Source: Lamellibrachia satsuma (lineage: Eukaryota > Annelida > Polychaeta > Sabellida > Siboglinidae). Taken from it: a DNA stretch of 64,000 nt. Shown here in pieces: positions 46,601 through 57,500 of the stretch. The notes beneath the pieces were generated by a model that saw nothing but the letters and a program-made list of their open reading frames with translations, was not told the origin of the DNA and searched no databases. Every line of letters starts with the position of its first letter. Position 1 is the stretch's first letter. A program made the translations under genes and the position numbers. Location of the stretch: NCBI GenBank assembly GCA_033239005.1, contig BSQZ01000028.1:3448501-3512500 (forward strand). Reading direction: 5' to 3'.

Positions 46601-49556
46601 AATACTTTTATATAGTATTTGTTGTGCGATATCAGTTCTTTGCTACCACTCCGTGGAAGATCTGTGCAATCGAACATCATACATTCAGCCATGACGAAAT
46701 TAATAGACGAAAGCTATTATGTTGGTTGATTGATTGATTGATTGATTGAGTGAGTGAGTGAGTGAGTGAGTGTGTGAGTGAGTGAGTGAGTGTGTGAGTG
46801 AGTGTGAGTGAGTGAGTGAGTGAGTGTGAGTGAGTGAGTGAGTGACGAGCGAGGGAGAGAGAGTGGGGGGGGGGGGGAGAAACCATTAATGGAAGGGAAG
46901 GGCCATCAACTTGAGAATGTCCGAAAACACGAGCGATTTGTATTTTTTACCGGTGTGACAGCTGATTTCACGGTTCGACAGTTCATTACACACACACATT
47001 CAGTACCCAACACCGAGGTGCAGTTATGAGAGCATAATCGGACGTGAGCAATTATGACAGAACTATTTGTTGACGTCACGAGGCGGTCATCGCGTACAAA
47101 ATGGCGGACGAACATTTGAATCGTTTTAACTCCGAATGACAACCGAATGACAACCGAACGACAACCGAACGACAACCGAATGCGGCAACAGATAAAATAG
47201 TCACAGTTGTCTAAAATGACCAGGCGTGTGAATACGCGTGCGATCTGCACGTCCTGTAGTCGTCCTCGACAACTGGCGGCGTAACACCAATAATCGGACG
47301 TGGAATACCACCTTGGCCGATTACGTGTACTGCTCTGCCATCGTCTTGTACGATTAAGGGGTATACAATTGGCAAATTTTCAATTTGATGTTATACCTGC
47401 GTGCATTTGATGGCGTCGAGGAACATCTGTCGTTGTCGGTTGAACCAGTCTTCGTACTCTACGTAAAGCCTGTTGAACCTCTTGAGAAGCGCCTTGCTGT
47501 GGGTCTTCAGACCATGCAACTCGTGCAGCTTCTGCTGCAGGCGACTCCGGTCAAGTGTCTCCATCGTCAGCCAAGCGTGACGAGACGTTCCTGCGTTAAC
47601 AGCAGTGCTGAGCAATGAATGTTTCTGATAAATAAAAGGTCCTTCATGAATTCATTTTTTCCGCTCGTCTCATTTCAGACTCATTAAGCGCTAAATCGAA
47701 CCTAACTAGTATCAACTACGACATGCTCGGTTGTGCAAATGTGTTGTTTAGTTTTGATGAAATAATCGGGCAGACTAATACTTTTTACTGGATCCGGTCA
47801 AAAATCGGCTACAAGAAAACCAACCAACGGTGAACAACCTGGACATGTTGAACTGTGGACCCGAAATGAATAACCACAAAACACCGACAAAAACTCATCT
47901 GAAACAAACGTGTTAGCATTTGAATCCAATGGCGCATGCAGTGACCTCACCCAAGCCATGGAACCAATCTACGACACGACGTGAATTATTTGCCTAATTC
48001 AGCACGTTCGTCGACCAGGCTGCCCGCTGTATACCGTCTGGTAGCTATTTGTCTTCGGTACTCACAAAGCTTTTCACTTATATTCTACACGACAGTGCGA
48101 CGTTCCGAATATAAATCGATGAATAAAGCCACTACGAATACACTAATGTTGTCAATAGGTATTACAAACAAACGTATTGAATATTCACGCGACAATCTAC
48201 AGCCAGTCGTTTTATCGTCTTGGAGAATTTATGCTAAGCGTTCGCTGTCCAAACAGGTGCGAGTGACGTACAATCGATAACGGTCAAACAACATTTGTTA
48301 TGATGACTTCTCTGGGCCACCTGTCAATGTTCTATAGAACAGCTTTAAATATGGGAAACTTGCAATGCGATTATATATTTTACACATAGAACAATATATG
48401 CGACAGTGCGTCGGTTCATGCCAGTGTACGAATTATTAAATCGTGGTAAAATCTGTGTTAAAGACACAACGTTTGATCATCGTCTTTATTGTACAGTCAT
48501 GTTATATAGTATAAACTACGTCTATTCTAACAAAGTCACAATCATGTTACATAGTATAAATTAAGTCTGTTCTAACACAATCACCCCCAAATGTGTGTTG
48601 ATGAACATATATATCATTTGACCTTTATTTGTTTAATTAAAATGTTTCGATACGAAAATCAGATCATGCAAAACAGCAATGTCTTCATAAACAATAAATC
48701 TTTATTAGGGATAGGGTCAGATGTTACGTAAAAAGTGCGGTTCATTCAAACACATTTGGGTAGTCGATATATTGCTATACACATAACATAAACGTAGAAC
48801 GTACACCACCTGACTCTGTGCGTGCGACTGGGGACACAGCTCATTCCACCAGCCGAACGCAATACAACCCCGACTATCAGATGGGGTTAGGTGCAGGTCC
48901 GCATTTAGCGATTGGGGGGCGAGATTGGGTGGAAATATCCTGCCTTATCATAGGTGTACCGCGTCACATATTCAACAAATAAATAAGGCGATATTAGAGG
49001 GATTTCACCTCGAGAAACGTATGACACAAAACGGCGGAGATTAATTTATTAACAATTCATAGTTTAATTGTAACGTCTTCGATCATTGGGGCAGGTCCGC
49101 ATTTAGCGATTGGGGGGCGAGATTGGGTGGAAATATCCTGCCTTATCATAGGTGTACCGCGTCACATATTCAACAAATAAATAAGGCGATATTAGAGGGA
49201 TTTCACCTCGAGAAACGTATGACACAAAACGGCGGAGATTAATTTATTAACAATTCATAGTTTAATTTTAACGTCTTCGATCATTAAGTATGACGAATCA
49301 CCTTATGTTTAGCTTTTAATCTTCGCGTTCAAATGTGTCAATACGAATCGCTGTAGTGTTCGAGTTAGTTTCAATGAGAACTGCGGAAAACATTATATAT
49401 GTATAGAACTTACTGTTATTTCCTTGTTGTGGTATGACACTCCACAGTTTGACTTTCCATAATTCAGTGTCACCTATCACCGCGAAAACTTCTTGTGACA
49501 CTAACTTGTGCAGTGGTCCATTCGCCGTGTGAGTCACTGACGACTTAACACCCTCG
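43518..49556 (-). CDS. Unrecognised helix-rich protein, last five exons (5' end not found)
   Basis: Exons 49556-49414, 47590-47397, 45350-45108, 44426-44326 and 43632-43518 join in phase (1+47 codons+1, 2+64 codons, 81 codons, 33 codons+2, 1+37 codons plus stop) to give the last 264 residues of a protein. The sequence is soluble, rich in Leu, Arg, Glu and His, and looks all-helical: SRLQQKLHELHGLKTHSKAL, YVEYEDWFNRQRQMFLDAIK, ERLDDMLGFWQSFQELAEEL, then LVSFLPQLLRLAARLCHLV near the end. No TM helix or signal is visible. The first exon enters in phase 2, so at least one exon lies upstream, within 49.6-51.3 kb. I do not recognise the family; a coiled-coil scaffold is a fair description but not a function. 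Confidence 0.65.
44326..44426 (-). CDS. Helix-rich protein gene, exon n-1
   Basis: Encodes TEIVLLHRRLLLQSSEEFDF then KDLRSSQHNHYTYR. Acceptor TTGTCCTGTCAG. Donor CG|GTACGT (phase 2) is preferred over AAG|GTAGGA 17 bp later, because only the former keeps the last exon open. Confidence 0.66.
44860..45085 (+). mobile_element. MITE-like repeat family D, copy in an intron
   Basis: GATTGGCCACTGCTTCGAAA, CCACAGATTGGC, CGAGGATGTTTACACGAC and TTCGCTCGTGTAAAC match the order at 24400-24612. It abuts the donor of exon 45350-45108. A related fragment lies at 44730-44790. Confidence 0.6.
45108..45350 (-). CDS. Helix-rich protein gene, exon n-2
   Basis: 81 whole codons: LAVTTLLPRDITTIRHLRAV, MADRLKSAGMGVYCAERLDD and MLGFWQSFQELAEELSGSLI, then a segment ending MYDPQLQ. 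Acceptor TGTTCTTTAG, donor CAG|GTAATG. High GC compared with flanks. A MITE-like repeat ends about 25 bp downstream of the donor in the intron. Confidence 0.68.
45420..47390. other. Intron between exons n-3 and n-2 of the helix-rich gene
   Basis: About 2 kb. CTTTCACAGTGA-type motifs at 45825, 45890 and 46407 hint at a MITE around 45825-46420. (GAGT)n with ATTG units at 46724-46850 and a G14 run follow; CAACCGAACGA repeats at 47135-47180. Confidence 0.4.
47397..47590 (-). CDS. Helix-rich protein gene, exon n-3
   Basis: Encodes TSRHAWLTMETLDRSRLQQK, LHELHGLKTHSKALLKRFNR and LYVEYEDWFNRQRQMFLDAI, strongly amphipathic with a heptad feel. Acceptor GTTAACGCAG, donor CAG|GTATAA, phase 0 out. Confidence 0.65.
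47650..47800 (-). repeat. Dispersed repeat family E copy
   Basis: Reverse complement of the 29215 family: GCTCGTCTCATTTCAGA, CTAACTAGTATC and GTTTTGATGAAATAATCGGG, just 5' of exon 47590-47397 on the gene strand. Confidence 0.6.
48893..49285 (+). repeat. 198-bp direct tandem duplication
   Basis: GCAGGTCCGCATTTAGCGAT begins at 48893 and again at 49091; the two copies are almost identical through to CGTCTTCGATCATT. Confidence 0.95.
49414..49556 (-). CDS. Helix-rich protein gene, exon n-4
   Basis: Encodes EGVKSSVTHTANGPLHKLVS then QEVFAVIGDTELWKVKLWSV and IPQQGNN. Acceptor CATACTTTCAG, donor ACA|GTAAGT, phase 1 out, matching the next exon. This is the least certain member of the gene. Confidence 0.55.
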
Positions 49557-49676
49557 CTGAAAGTATGTACCCTCGTAACAAGTTAGCACCTTAACTTTCT
49601 CCCGGACATATCGCAGTTAACTCGTTCAAACGTCTGCTATCGTCCGTGTCTTGATTCCAGTCTGGTCACGCGTTGC

Positions 49677-50765
49677 CAAGTGGCCGTGGGTGTGAACGCC
49701 GAATGCCTGCTTTGTTGAATGCTCCGTCGTTGGCTGAATGGCTTTGATTTGAAGGTGTTTACACAAAGCTCGTTTGTCGTCATCGTGTCGAGTGTAAATC
49801 GTGTTTGTGTAATAGACGAAATTGATTCCAGCTGAAAGCATTTATTTCGGAAGGTATCGTGGTGCAAAACGTTAAGTACAAGTTTGGTATGTTTGTGGTA
49901 TGCAGTACTAATATCTTATAGCCGCACTGGCAAACATCTAGCTACCAGCGTAAATATGTTTAAAAACATAATGCACACGCATGCGCGCACGCACGCACGC
50001 ACGTACGCAAACTTACACGCACGCGCACACACAGATGAACAATTGTTGGACTGTTGATAAGCCATTGGCTCCCTTGTCTACTGGTTGTCATCTGGAGTGT
50101 TCGGTTTGGATAGCAATCTTATTAAATCAGGTTAAATCTCGGTACACAAGGGGATGGAGTCACAATCAACGATAGTGCTGCACCTACATCTACGAATTAA
50201 CAATACGCCAATAAAACGTTCAAATGGGGTAATAACGACACACCTACAAGTGTTATTGTAAACTGTATTGGTGCAATAATAATATTAACTCGTGAATGTT
50301 TTCCATTCTCTACAGTGAGCAAATGCCCCAGGGGTACAACAAATTATTTCCGGTGAAGTGTTGTTACTGTTTGCGTACATGGTATAGTTATTAATGTGGC
50401 ATTTGCTCACTATGGAAACTGGAAAACGCCTATTAGCTAACATTGTGCTTGCAATGGTTAGAATGCCAAACTGAGTACAACCGCGTGTGGTATGATTGAT
50501 CTACGAAGTGTTCGGTGATAATTTGAGTGGAATGGTAGAGTAGTACGAACGCGTCGTCTAATAAGGCCTTACATTGAAACGTGGTATTTATATGTATATA
50601 AACTTATGTTTTTTTATATAAATAAACTCGAAATTCGTGCAAACCCCAAGATGTTACTGCCTTTCGAGAACAGAACACTTCGCTTGTATCGACGACGCTG
50701 TCCACTCTGCTGAACGGTTTCAGTGGCAAGACGAAGACATTAATTTATCTTCGGTCATTCGCCAG
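49677..50765. repeat. 1.09-kb duplicated segment, copy 1
   Basis: Nearly identical to 57426-58492 from CAAGTGGCCGTGGGTGTGAA to TCTTCGGTCATTCGCCAG. It carries a CGCA microsatellite, a LINE 3' tail and a small inverted-repeat element. Confidence 0.95.
50295..50430. mobile_element. About 130-bp MITE nested in the duplicated segment
   Basis: GTTTTCCATTCTCTACAGTG and the inverse of CACTATGGAAACTGGAAAAC pair over about 30 bp with mismatches, both reading into GAGCAAATGCC. A second copy is at about 58024-58158. Confidence 0.75.
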
Positions 50766-51069
50766 GCGGCGCGACAAGCGCTATAGTTTACAGGGTTGGT
50801 GTTTTGATCGGGTACAGTGCACATTGACGGTGATTTATAGTTGACAAACGTGCCATTTTTTCAATAGTGCTGTAACAGGGTCGTAACTTGCCCTTACCGC
50901 GCACTGACATATTATTTGTTGTACAACGTGACAGTGCATCTCGTCCATGAATAGGTTTATTTGAGTACGTGTGAGTCACCATGTGTGCTTGTGTGTGTGA
51001 GCGTGCGTGCGTGCGTGCGTATGTACGTGTGTGCGTGCGGGTGTGTGATGTTAAGCTTGTCTTTACGAA

Positions 51070-51325
51070 ATTTGTTACGTTGAACATGAGAAAGTACTCT
51101 TTCTCACAGAGGGTGATAAATGAATGGAACAAACTGCCAAATGATTGTGTTAATGCTAGTAGTGTGAATATGTTTAAAAAAAGAATTGACAGACATCTTA
51201 TAAGGGCGGGCTACACATAAATGATACAATTGTTGGACTCTCGATAAGCCAATGACTTCCTTGTCCACTTGCCATCTGGAACGTGTTGTTTGGGATGGCA
51301 ATCTTGCTAAATCTTGTTAAATATG
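51070..51325 (+). mobile_element. LINE C-terminus and 3' tail
   Basis: Encodes MRKYSFSQRVINEWNKLPND then CVNASSVNMFKKRIDRHLIR and a stop, followed by the GATAAGCCAATGACTTCCTT tail. It sits 15 bp from the SLC46-type stop codon on the other strand. Confidence 0.85.
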
Positions 51326-51337
51326 CGGTGCGTCGAG

Positions 51338-51410
51338 TCAGCACTTCGTGGCGGACGACAACAGACCGTCGGCGGCATCGCTGTCGTACTCCGGGTCGAC
51401 GTCATCGCTT
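51338..51410 (-). CDS. SLC46-type gene exon 10: C-terminus and stop
   Basis: Encodes SDDVDPEYDSDAADGLLSSA then TKC and a TGA at 51338-51340. Acceptor GTCTCTTCAG. The DGLL stretch within an acidic context could act as a dileucine sorting signal (inference). Confidence 0.7.
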
Positions 51411-51457
51411 CTGAAGAGACAACGGTCTAGTACAGGCGTCATTACAAGGGAGCGCAT

Positions 51458-51508
<51 letters not shown>

Positions 51509-54500
51509 CACACACACTCACACAATTGTGTACATACACATGTACACAAGAGTATTATCACCTACTTATATTTGTTCAACTGGTGACTTAAATTGTATTT
51601 TACACTCTACCAGCGAAGGAGTTTCGTCTAACGTTCAACCTGTTCGTTGTCACCGCGATGTGTCCAGGCGCAGGTTACCATTAAACATGTGACTGTTGCT
51701 TACGTATGCAGTTGGCCGTTGTCCCCAGTAATGATGACGTCATCGTCATCGACAAGCACTGCAAGAATAGAAATCTTCTTACAGAAAATGAGAGGGAAAC
51801 ATCGATTATGGTTGGAGCAGAGAGACTTGAGAGAGAGGGGGCGATAGAGGGGTGGAGAGGGGTGAAGGAAAGGGGCAGGGAGAGGGGGCGAGGGAGAGGA
51901 GGAGGAAGAGGGAGAGAGGAGGGGAACGAATATGGGAGGGTGACAAAGAGAGAGAGAGATATATACATACACAGGCTCGACAGAGACGAAGGGAGACACA
52001 TGATATATACAATGTTGTTTTATTTATTATATAATCTCCCTTTTATTGTAGTCGAAAAAATACGATTCAACATATAATTTTCTTTTACGATTGCAATTTA
52101 GACTGTTTAATCCTACCTTCGGTGGTCAACACTTCCGGCCTGCAGAGTTCCGCGTCTCGCTGCATGTGTCGGTGCAGCCAACTGTGACGGAGGAGCAACA
52201 CGCACGACTGAACACGTTCGTTAAACACAGGAGAACATATGTCGGGTTTCAATAACGAAACGTAAACTCGCAGTTAGGAGGAGAAACGTGAAATAGTTTG
52301 AACTTTGAGTTGTTGGTTGCGGACAGCGAATGGCGTGGATAGGACGGAAAGATAATGAAATGGTAGAACAACAAAACAATAGTTCTATGTATGAGCACAG
52401 ACAGTGGAAACTAATGAATAACAAATAATACGATAAAACGTCGGAGTATTACCCGGGGTTTAACAGAGTGCGGGTGAATGGACAATGGACTCGTGTATGA
52501 CAAAACCTTCGGTATTGGTAAATAATGGTAGGTACCGGGATTTCAGCGGGTGTATGTGCGCTTTTGTTTCCTTTTTCGTTAGCAAATTTGCAACATACAA
52601 ACGAAAAAGCCACATAAAGTTCGGTTTTAGTTTTTAAATTAAAAAAAAAAAACGAAAAACTAATACAAATTGTTATACACGGTGTTTGTATTAAAAGTAA
52701 GCAAAACAACATCAAGACACAACAAACCGTGTTTTCGTTTTCACTGCATCAGAACGAAAAACAAAAAGCGACTGCAGCGCCACTCGCATGTATACATGCG
52801 AGCGGGCATTCATGCGTGCACATTTTTGTATGTGCTAAGCGGCCACACATACGTGCACATGCACATGACATACACATGCACTTAACATACATGCATACAT
52901 ACTTGCATTCATGATGCGCGCGTATACAGGTATACATGCGTACATGTATATGTTATGTATGTTATATAATGTTATGCTATGTATATGTATATATATTATG
53001 TGTGTGGCCGCTTAGCACATCAACGAAACACATGCCAGAACAAAAAACGAGCGGTGCTGCAGTCGTTTTTCGTTTATCGTTCTGATGCAGTAAAAACAAT
53101 AGAATGGTTTGATGCATCTTTATGTTGTTTGATGTATCTTTATGTTGTTTGATGTATCTTTATGTTGTTTGATGTATGTTTATGTTGTATTTCTAACTTA
53201 TATAAAAACGGCGGATAACAGATTTTTCGGTTTTCTTATGTCAAATTTGAAAACAAAAAACCAACATCGTGCGCCTTTTTCGTTTTCACATTGAAACTTG
53301 TATATCGAAAGGAAAGGATGGCACATTCCCGTTTGTTTTGTTTCACAGTATAACATACACAATGTATTTATGCACGCTGTAAAATAACCTGAAAACCCAT
53401 TTCAACAAAATTAAGAAAATACCAGTATATGTGAAACCAGTAGAACCCCCCCCCCCCCCCAACAAGGGTAACACCGACCACTCACATGGCAAGTGCTATT
53501 GGGACGAGAGAGATGATCGCTCCGATCAGGAAGCAGAGGCCGTTCCAGAAGTGCAGTGTAGATGGATAAATGGTATTGAATGCTGTCGAACTTACAATAT
53601 CGCCAATGCACTGCGTTGCCGCAAACACGGCGAAAGCCTGACCTGTAAACACAGCGAACCCCGTCTGTGCTACAGTAGCCGCCATGATGTTGCATATAAC
53701 AAGACACGTGGTTCATCAAAACCCTGCGTTGTGTTTTGCCTGCCACGAACTAACGTTTGACACAAGACTGATTGCGTTAAGTTATATATTTCCCTAAATA
53801 AATGTCATAGTAATAAGAATATGTATCACTTGTTATATATAGCATGTTAATATTTAAGTACAGTGTATAGCCGTATCTCTATATTTACACTTTACATAAT
53901 TCGGTTCGTTTTTCCGCTGACGCTTGTATTTTAAAAGGTGATGCAATATTTGGGTAAAAAACGTCTTTGTTTCGGTGTTGCACACTTACCTAATTCGTGG
54001 TTGTCAACCATCTTCGATAGCATTGATCGTAGACACGTGAACTGTATATCCATCATGAATCCAACCACGGGAACTGAGAGAAATGTAAAACACAGAAAAT
54101 TATCCCTACGTTCGCGAATTCAGTTAATGTAAAGTACAATTTATAATACTTTCCAATGGGAATTGTTTGAGTAAATCGTATGGTTTTCAAAATGTACTAA
54201 AACATGGAATTAATTAATGGTTGGTATGCATGTCTGTATAGGAAACTGAAACGTTACGTTAATGCGCATTTGCTTAATTCGGTTTGATACCTCGACGACT
54301 TTCAAAATGGCCGTCAGGTGAATTTATACGTATGAACACCTCCTTATATTCACGTCGTATGCTGATATACAACCTACCACACCATCTGGCGCACACGCGA
54401 TAACGCCACCTAGTGACTCACCGAGGAATAACATCCATGTTTTGACGCTGACACCGTAGAGAATAATCGACAGAAACATCGACACAAGCGACGCCACTAG

Positions 54501-57500
54501 CATCATCGTCTCTGTCGCGTAGAATTTCTTCTTGAGCAACGGCACTAGCACGATGGCGCATATGCCTGTCACGGCTATGCACACCCCCTTGAATTGTCCG
54601 TAGAGCGACTGCGACCAACTGAGCGGGTATCGCTTGACGTACAGATACCCGAGGGACAAAATTGCTACAACCAAGAACACTCCCTAAGGTATGTAGTTGG
54701 GATAATTTTACACACAGGTGTCAGCACCTGCTCGGGAAAAAGCGGGACAGTGCTCATAAAAAAGCGGGAAAGTGCTCATGAAAAGTGGGAAACACCCTCC
54801 TTCAAGCACCCTCCTTGACTCAACTTTTGTCGGGTTTTTGCGTTTTTACGTCAGGTTTTTTCCACGCACGAAAACATGTTAAATCAGTCAAAGCCAAAGA
54901 AATAAACTGTGCCTAGAATGGCCACGGATGTAACAAATATAATTGATTTTGCGATTAATTTTGTTTTTGAAAATTGCAAAACGCGGAACATTTCGTCCAA
55001 AAAACGGGAAAGCGTGATCAAAGGGAAAAGCGGCATTTCCCATCAGAAAGCGGTAATGTTGACACATATAATAATATATTCACCCAAATATAAATGTAAA
55101 TGGAATTAATTCAGAGATTAATTGAGGGTAGATCACTAGACTAGGTCCAGCTAATGACCCGACGAATACAAAATGTACAATAACTAAAATGATGCGTTTG
55201 ATGAAATACAATCAATACATAGTACGTCTAAGTGTTTACCATATCAATATTACGGGAGTACACATCTCTGAGCAAACACCCTACGCAAATGCTACAACTA
55301 TAAGTTGAGTTGAACTTACGCTGGAAGGATACATATGACGAGAAAACAATGGCAATTATAACAACGATGTACAACCGCCGATTATGGTCACGCTTCTTCG
55401 TCACTATCATCGCCGTCTTCTTCAGCTCCGTCGGGTGGCAAACGCGTGCGCAGAACTGTCCACACGTGACCCGCCCGCTGCCAGAGCTCCTGCGCGAGAT
55501 CTCCGGGATGCCGGCGAGAGTGTAGACGATGGTTGCGGCGTTGAATGCGACAGCGAGGGCGAAGACGAAGCGGAAGCTCGTCCGGTCGAGGATGAGTCCG
55601 CTGAGGAAGAAGGACAGGGCGAGGCTGCCGGAGATCGCCGTCTCGACAACGACGATATGGAACGTCCGACTCTCCTCGCTCGATACCTGCGTGGTCAGTC
55701 ATCTTCAGTTGAACAAGATTTAACAAGATATTCACCAAGAGCAGACAACTAAATTATTATGTCAAGTGGGCGTGGAAGCCATTTATCGAGATTACAACAA
55801 TTATTCATCTGTGTGTAACCGGTCTTTTGAGATATCCAGGAAGGAGTTAATTAAACTGTGCAACACTCCTGACACTCCTGACACTTACCAATATTTTGTT
55901 CAAAACAACATAACGTTAATACACAGTATGGTGCACATAATTACCTAAAATAAAAATAGCCCCCATAATTGTAATTGTCGACGTAAATGCGCCCACCTCG
56001 CTGAGATAGCTGAAGCAGGCGAGCAAACAGGTCATCCAGCCGCCACCGACGCCGGCAACCAGGGACGAGAGCAACACGGCAGCTAGCGGCCACGACGGGT
56101 AGACGGCGTTGAGGAGCAGGATCGCGGCCCCGAGAAGGTGGCTAATAGATGGCAACAGAAGCACGAGCTTGCGACTGACTCGGTCGCTGAGGGCGCCGTA
56201 GACGAACGACCCGAAGAACGCCGGGATCTGGTAGGACAACATGGCGGCGAGCAGCCAGTGTGAGCTCAAGGCTTGCACGAGGTTCTCTTCAGTCTCGTAG
56301 CTGCCGTTTGACAGACTGCTGCAGATCATCGTCTCATTCACAGTCGACACACACACCTGGCACAGAATTTACGTTATCCTCGTGATAATTAATATCTCAT
56401 TGTATTTTACTGTTACGTTATTCTAGTCTTTGCTTTACACATTACAAGTTACCCGAAGGAGGAAGTTGGTTTGAAAGAGAGTTTCACGGGAAGCTGATGA
56501 AGAGTAAGTCAAAGTGGGCTGGATACGTGGAACAAAATGAAGGGACGGTTGACGAAAAAAGCGGATACTCTTACAGTGGAAGGTATAGAAGAAGGTGAAG
56601 ACCGAGATTGAGATAGGATAACTAATTATTATGATTAAATTATTTAGATATTCTATTATCGCCCCTGGTGAGTTCACCCGAACAAAAAATTGACAGGTTT
56701 TGGATAGGAAATCAAATACAGTACAAGTAGAACAACGTGACGGTCTTAGGATAAGACGGCCGTAGCTTGGCGATATTAAATGAAGACTATCATAACGTCA
56801 GTTCGCTGAAGGAAAACTTCTCCAGCGCGGCGATAGTCATGGATGAAGTGGACTGAGGAATGAGGAGGAACAGACCGAAGGGACAGTTTGGCCGCACCTT
56901 GTAGTAAATAAAGGCTTGTGTCGTCGGTTCAACGAGGCCGGAGGCGAACGTGAACAAGAAGACGATAGGTTCAACTGTGACAGCGCCGAGACCCCATCGC
57001 CGACTGCTCGACTTGGGGGAGGGCGTCACTGTGGCAGCCGGAACACCTGCAAATACATGGGCAAAGAAGGAGCTAGTTCAGTTCCGCTAATATGATTTCA
57101 TGATTTCCGTCATATGAAATGCTAGGGGTTAGTACGATGTAATCGCTTAAGCTATGTTCTCCCAAATGTATGTTAGGCTCTAGCTGACACCAACCGGAAG
57201 TGGCAAGTCTACAGCTTGTTCTTCAGTTTTTAAACAATCTCACGATCTACCGCTTTCCAATTGAAATTGCACCACACAATTCAACATTAAATTAAAAAAT
57301 AACCTAAAAATTGACTAATTATTCCGCCAGGAGGGGAGACCCCTTTGGTGACTATGACGTCATGCAAAGCGGCAGATCTATCGCTTTTAGTGCAATGTTA
57401 CTTGGCACATCTGCATCAACGGCATCAAGTGGCCGTGGGTGTGAACGCCGAATGCCTGCTTTGTTGAATGCTCCGTCGTTGGCTGAATGTCTTTGATTTG

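Noticed and set aside
52150..52213. Earlier acceptor for SLC46-type exon 8 (cag|TCGTGC)
   Set aside because: With the phase leaving exon 7 it stops after 28 codons (RACCSSV...); the acceptor at 52181 keeps the frame through two more exons to a natural end.
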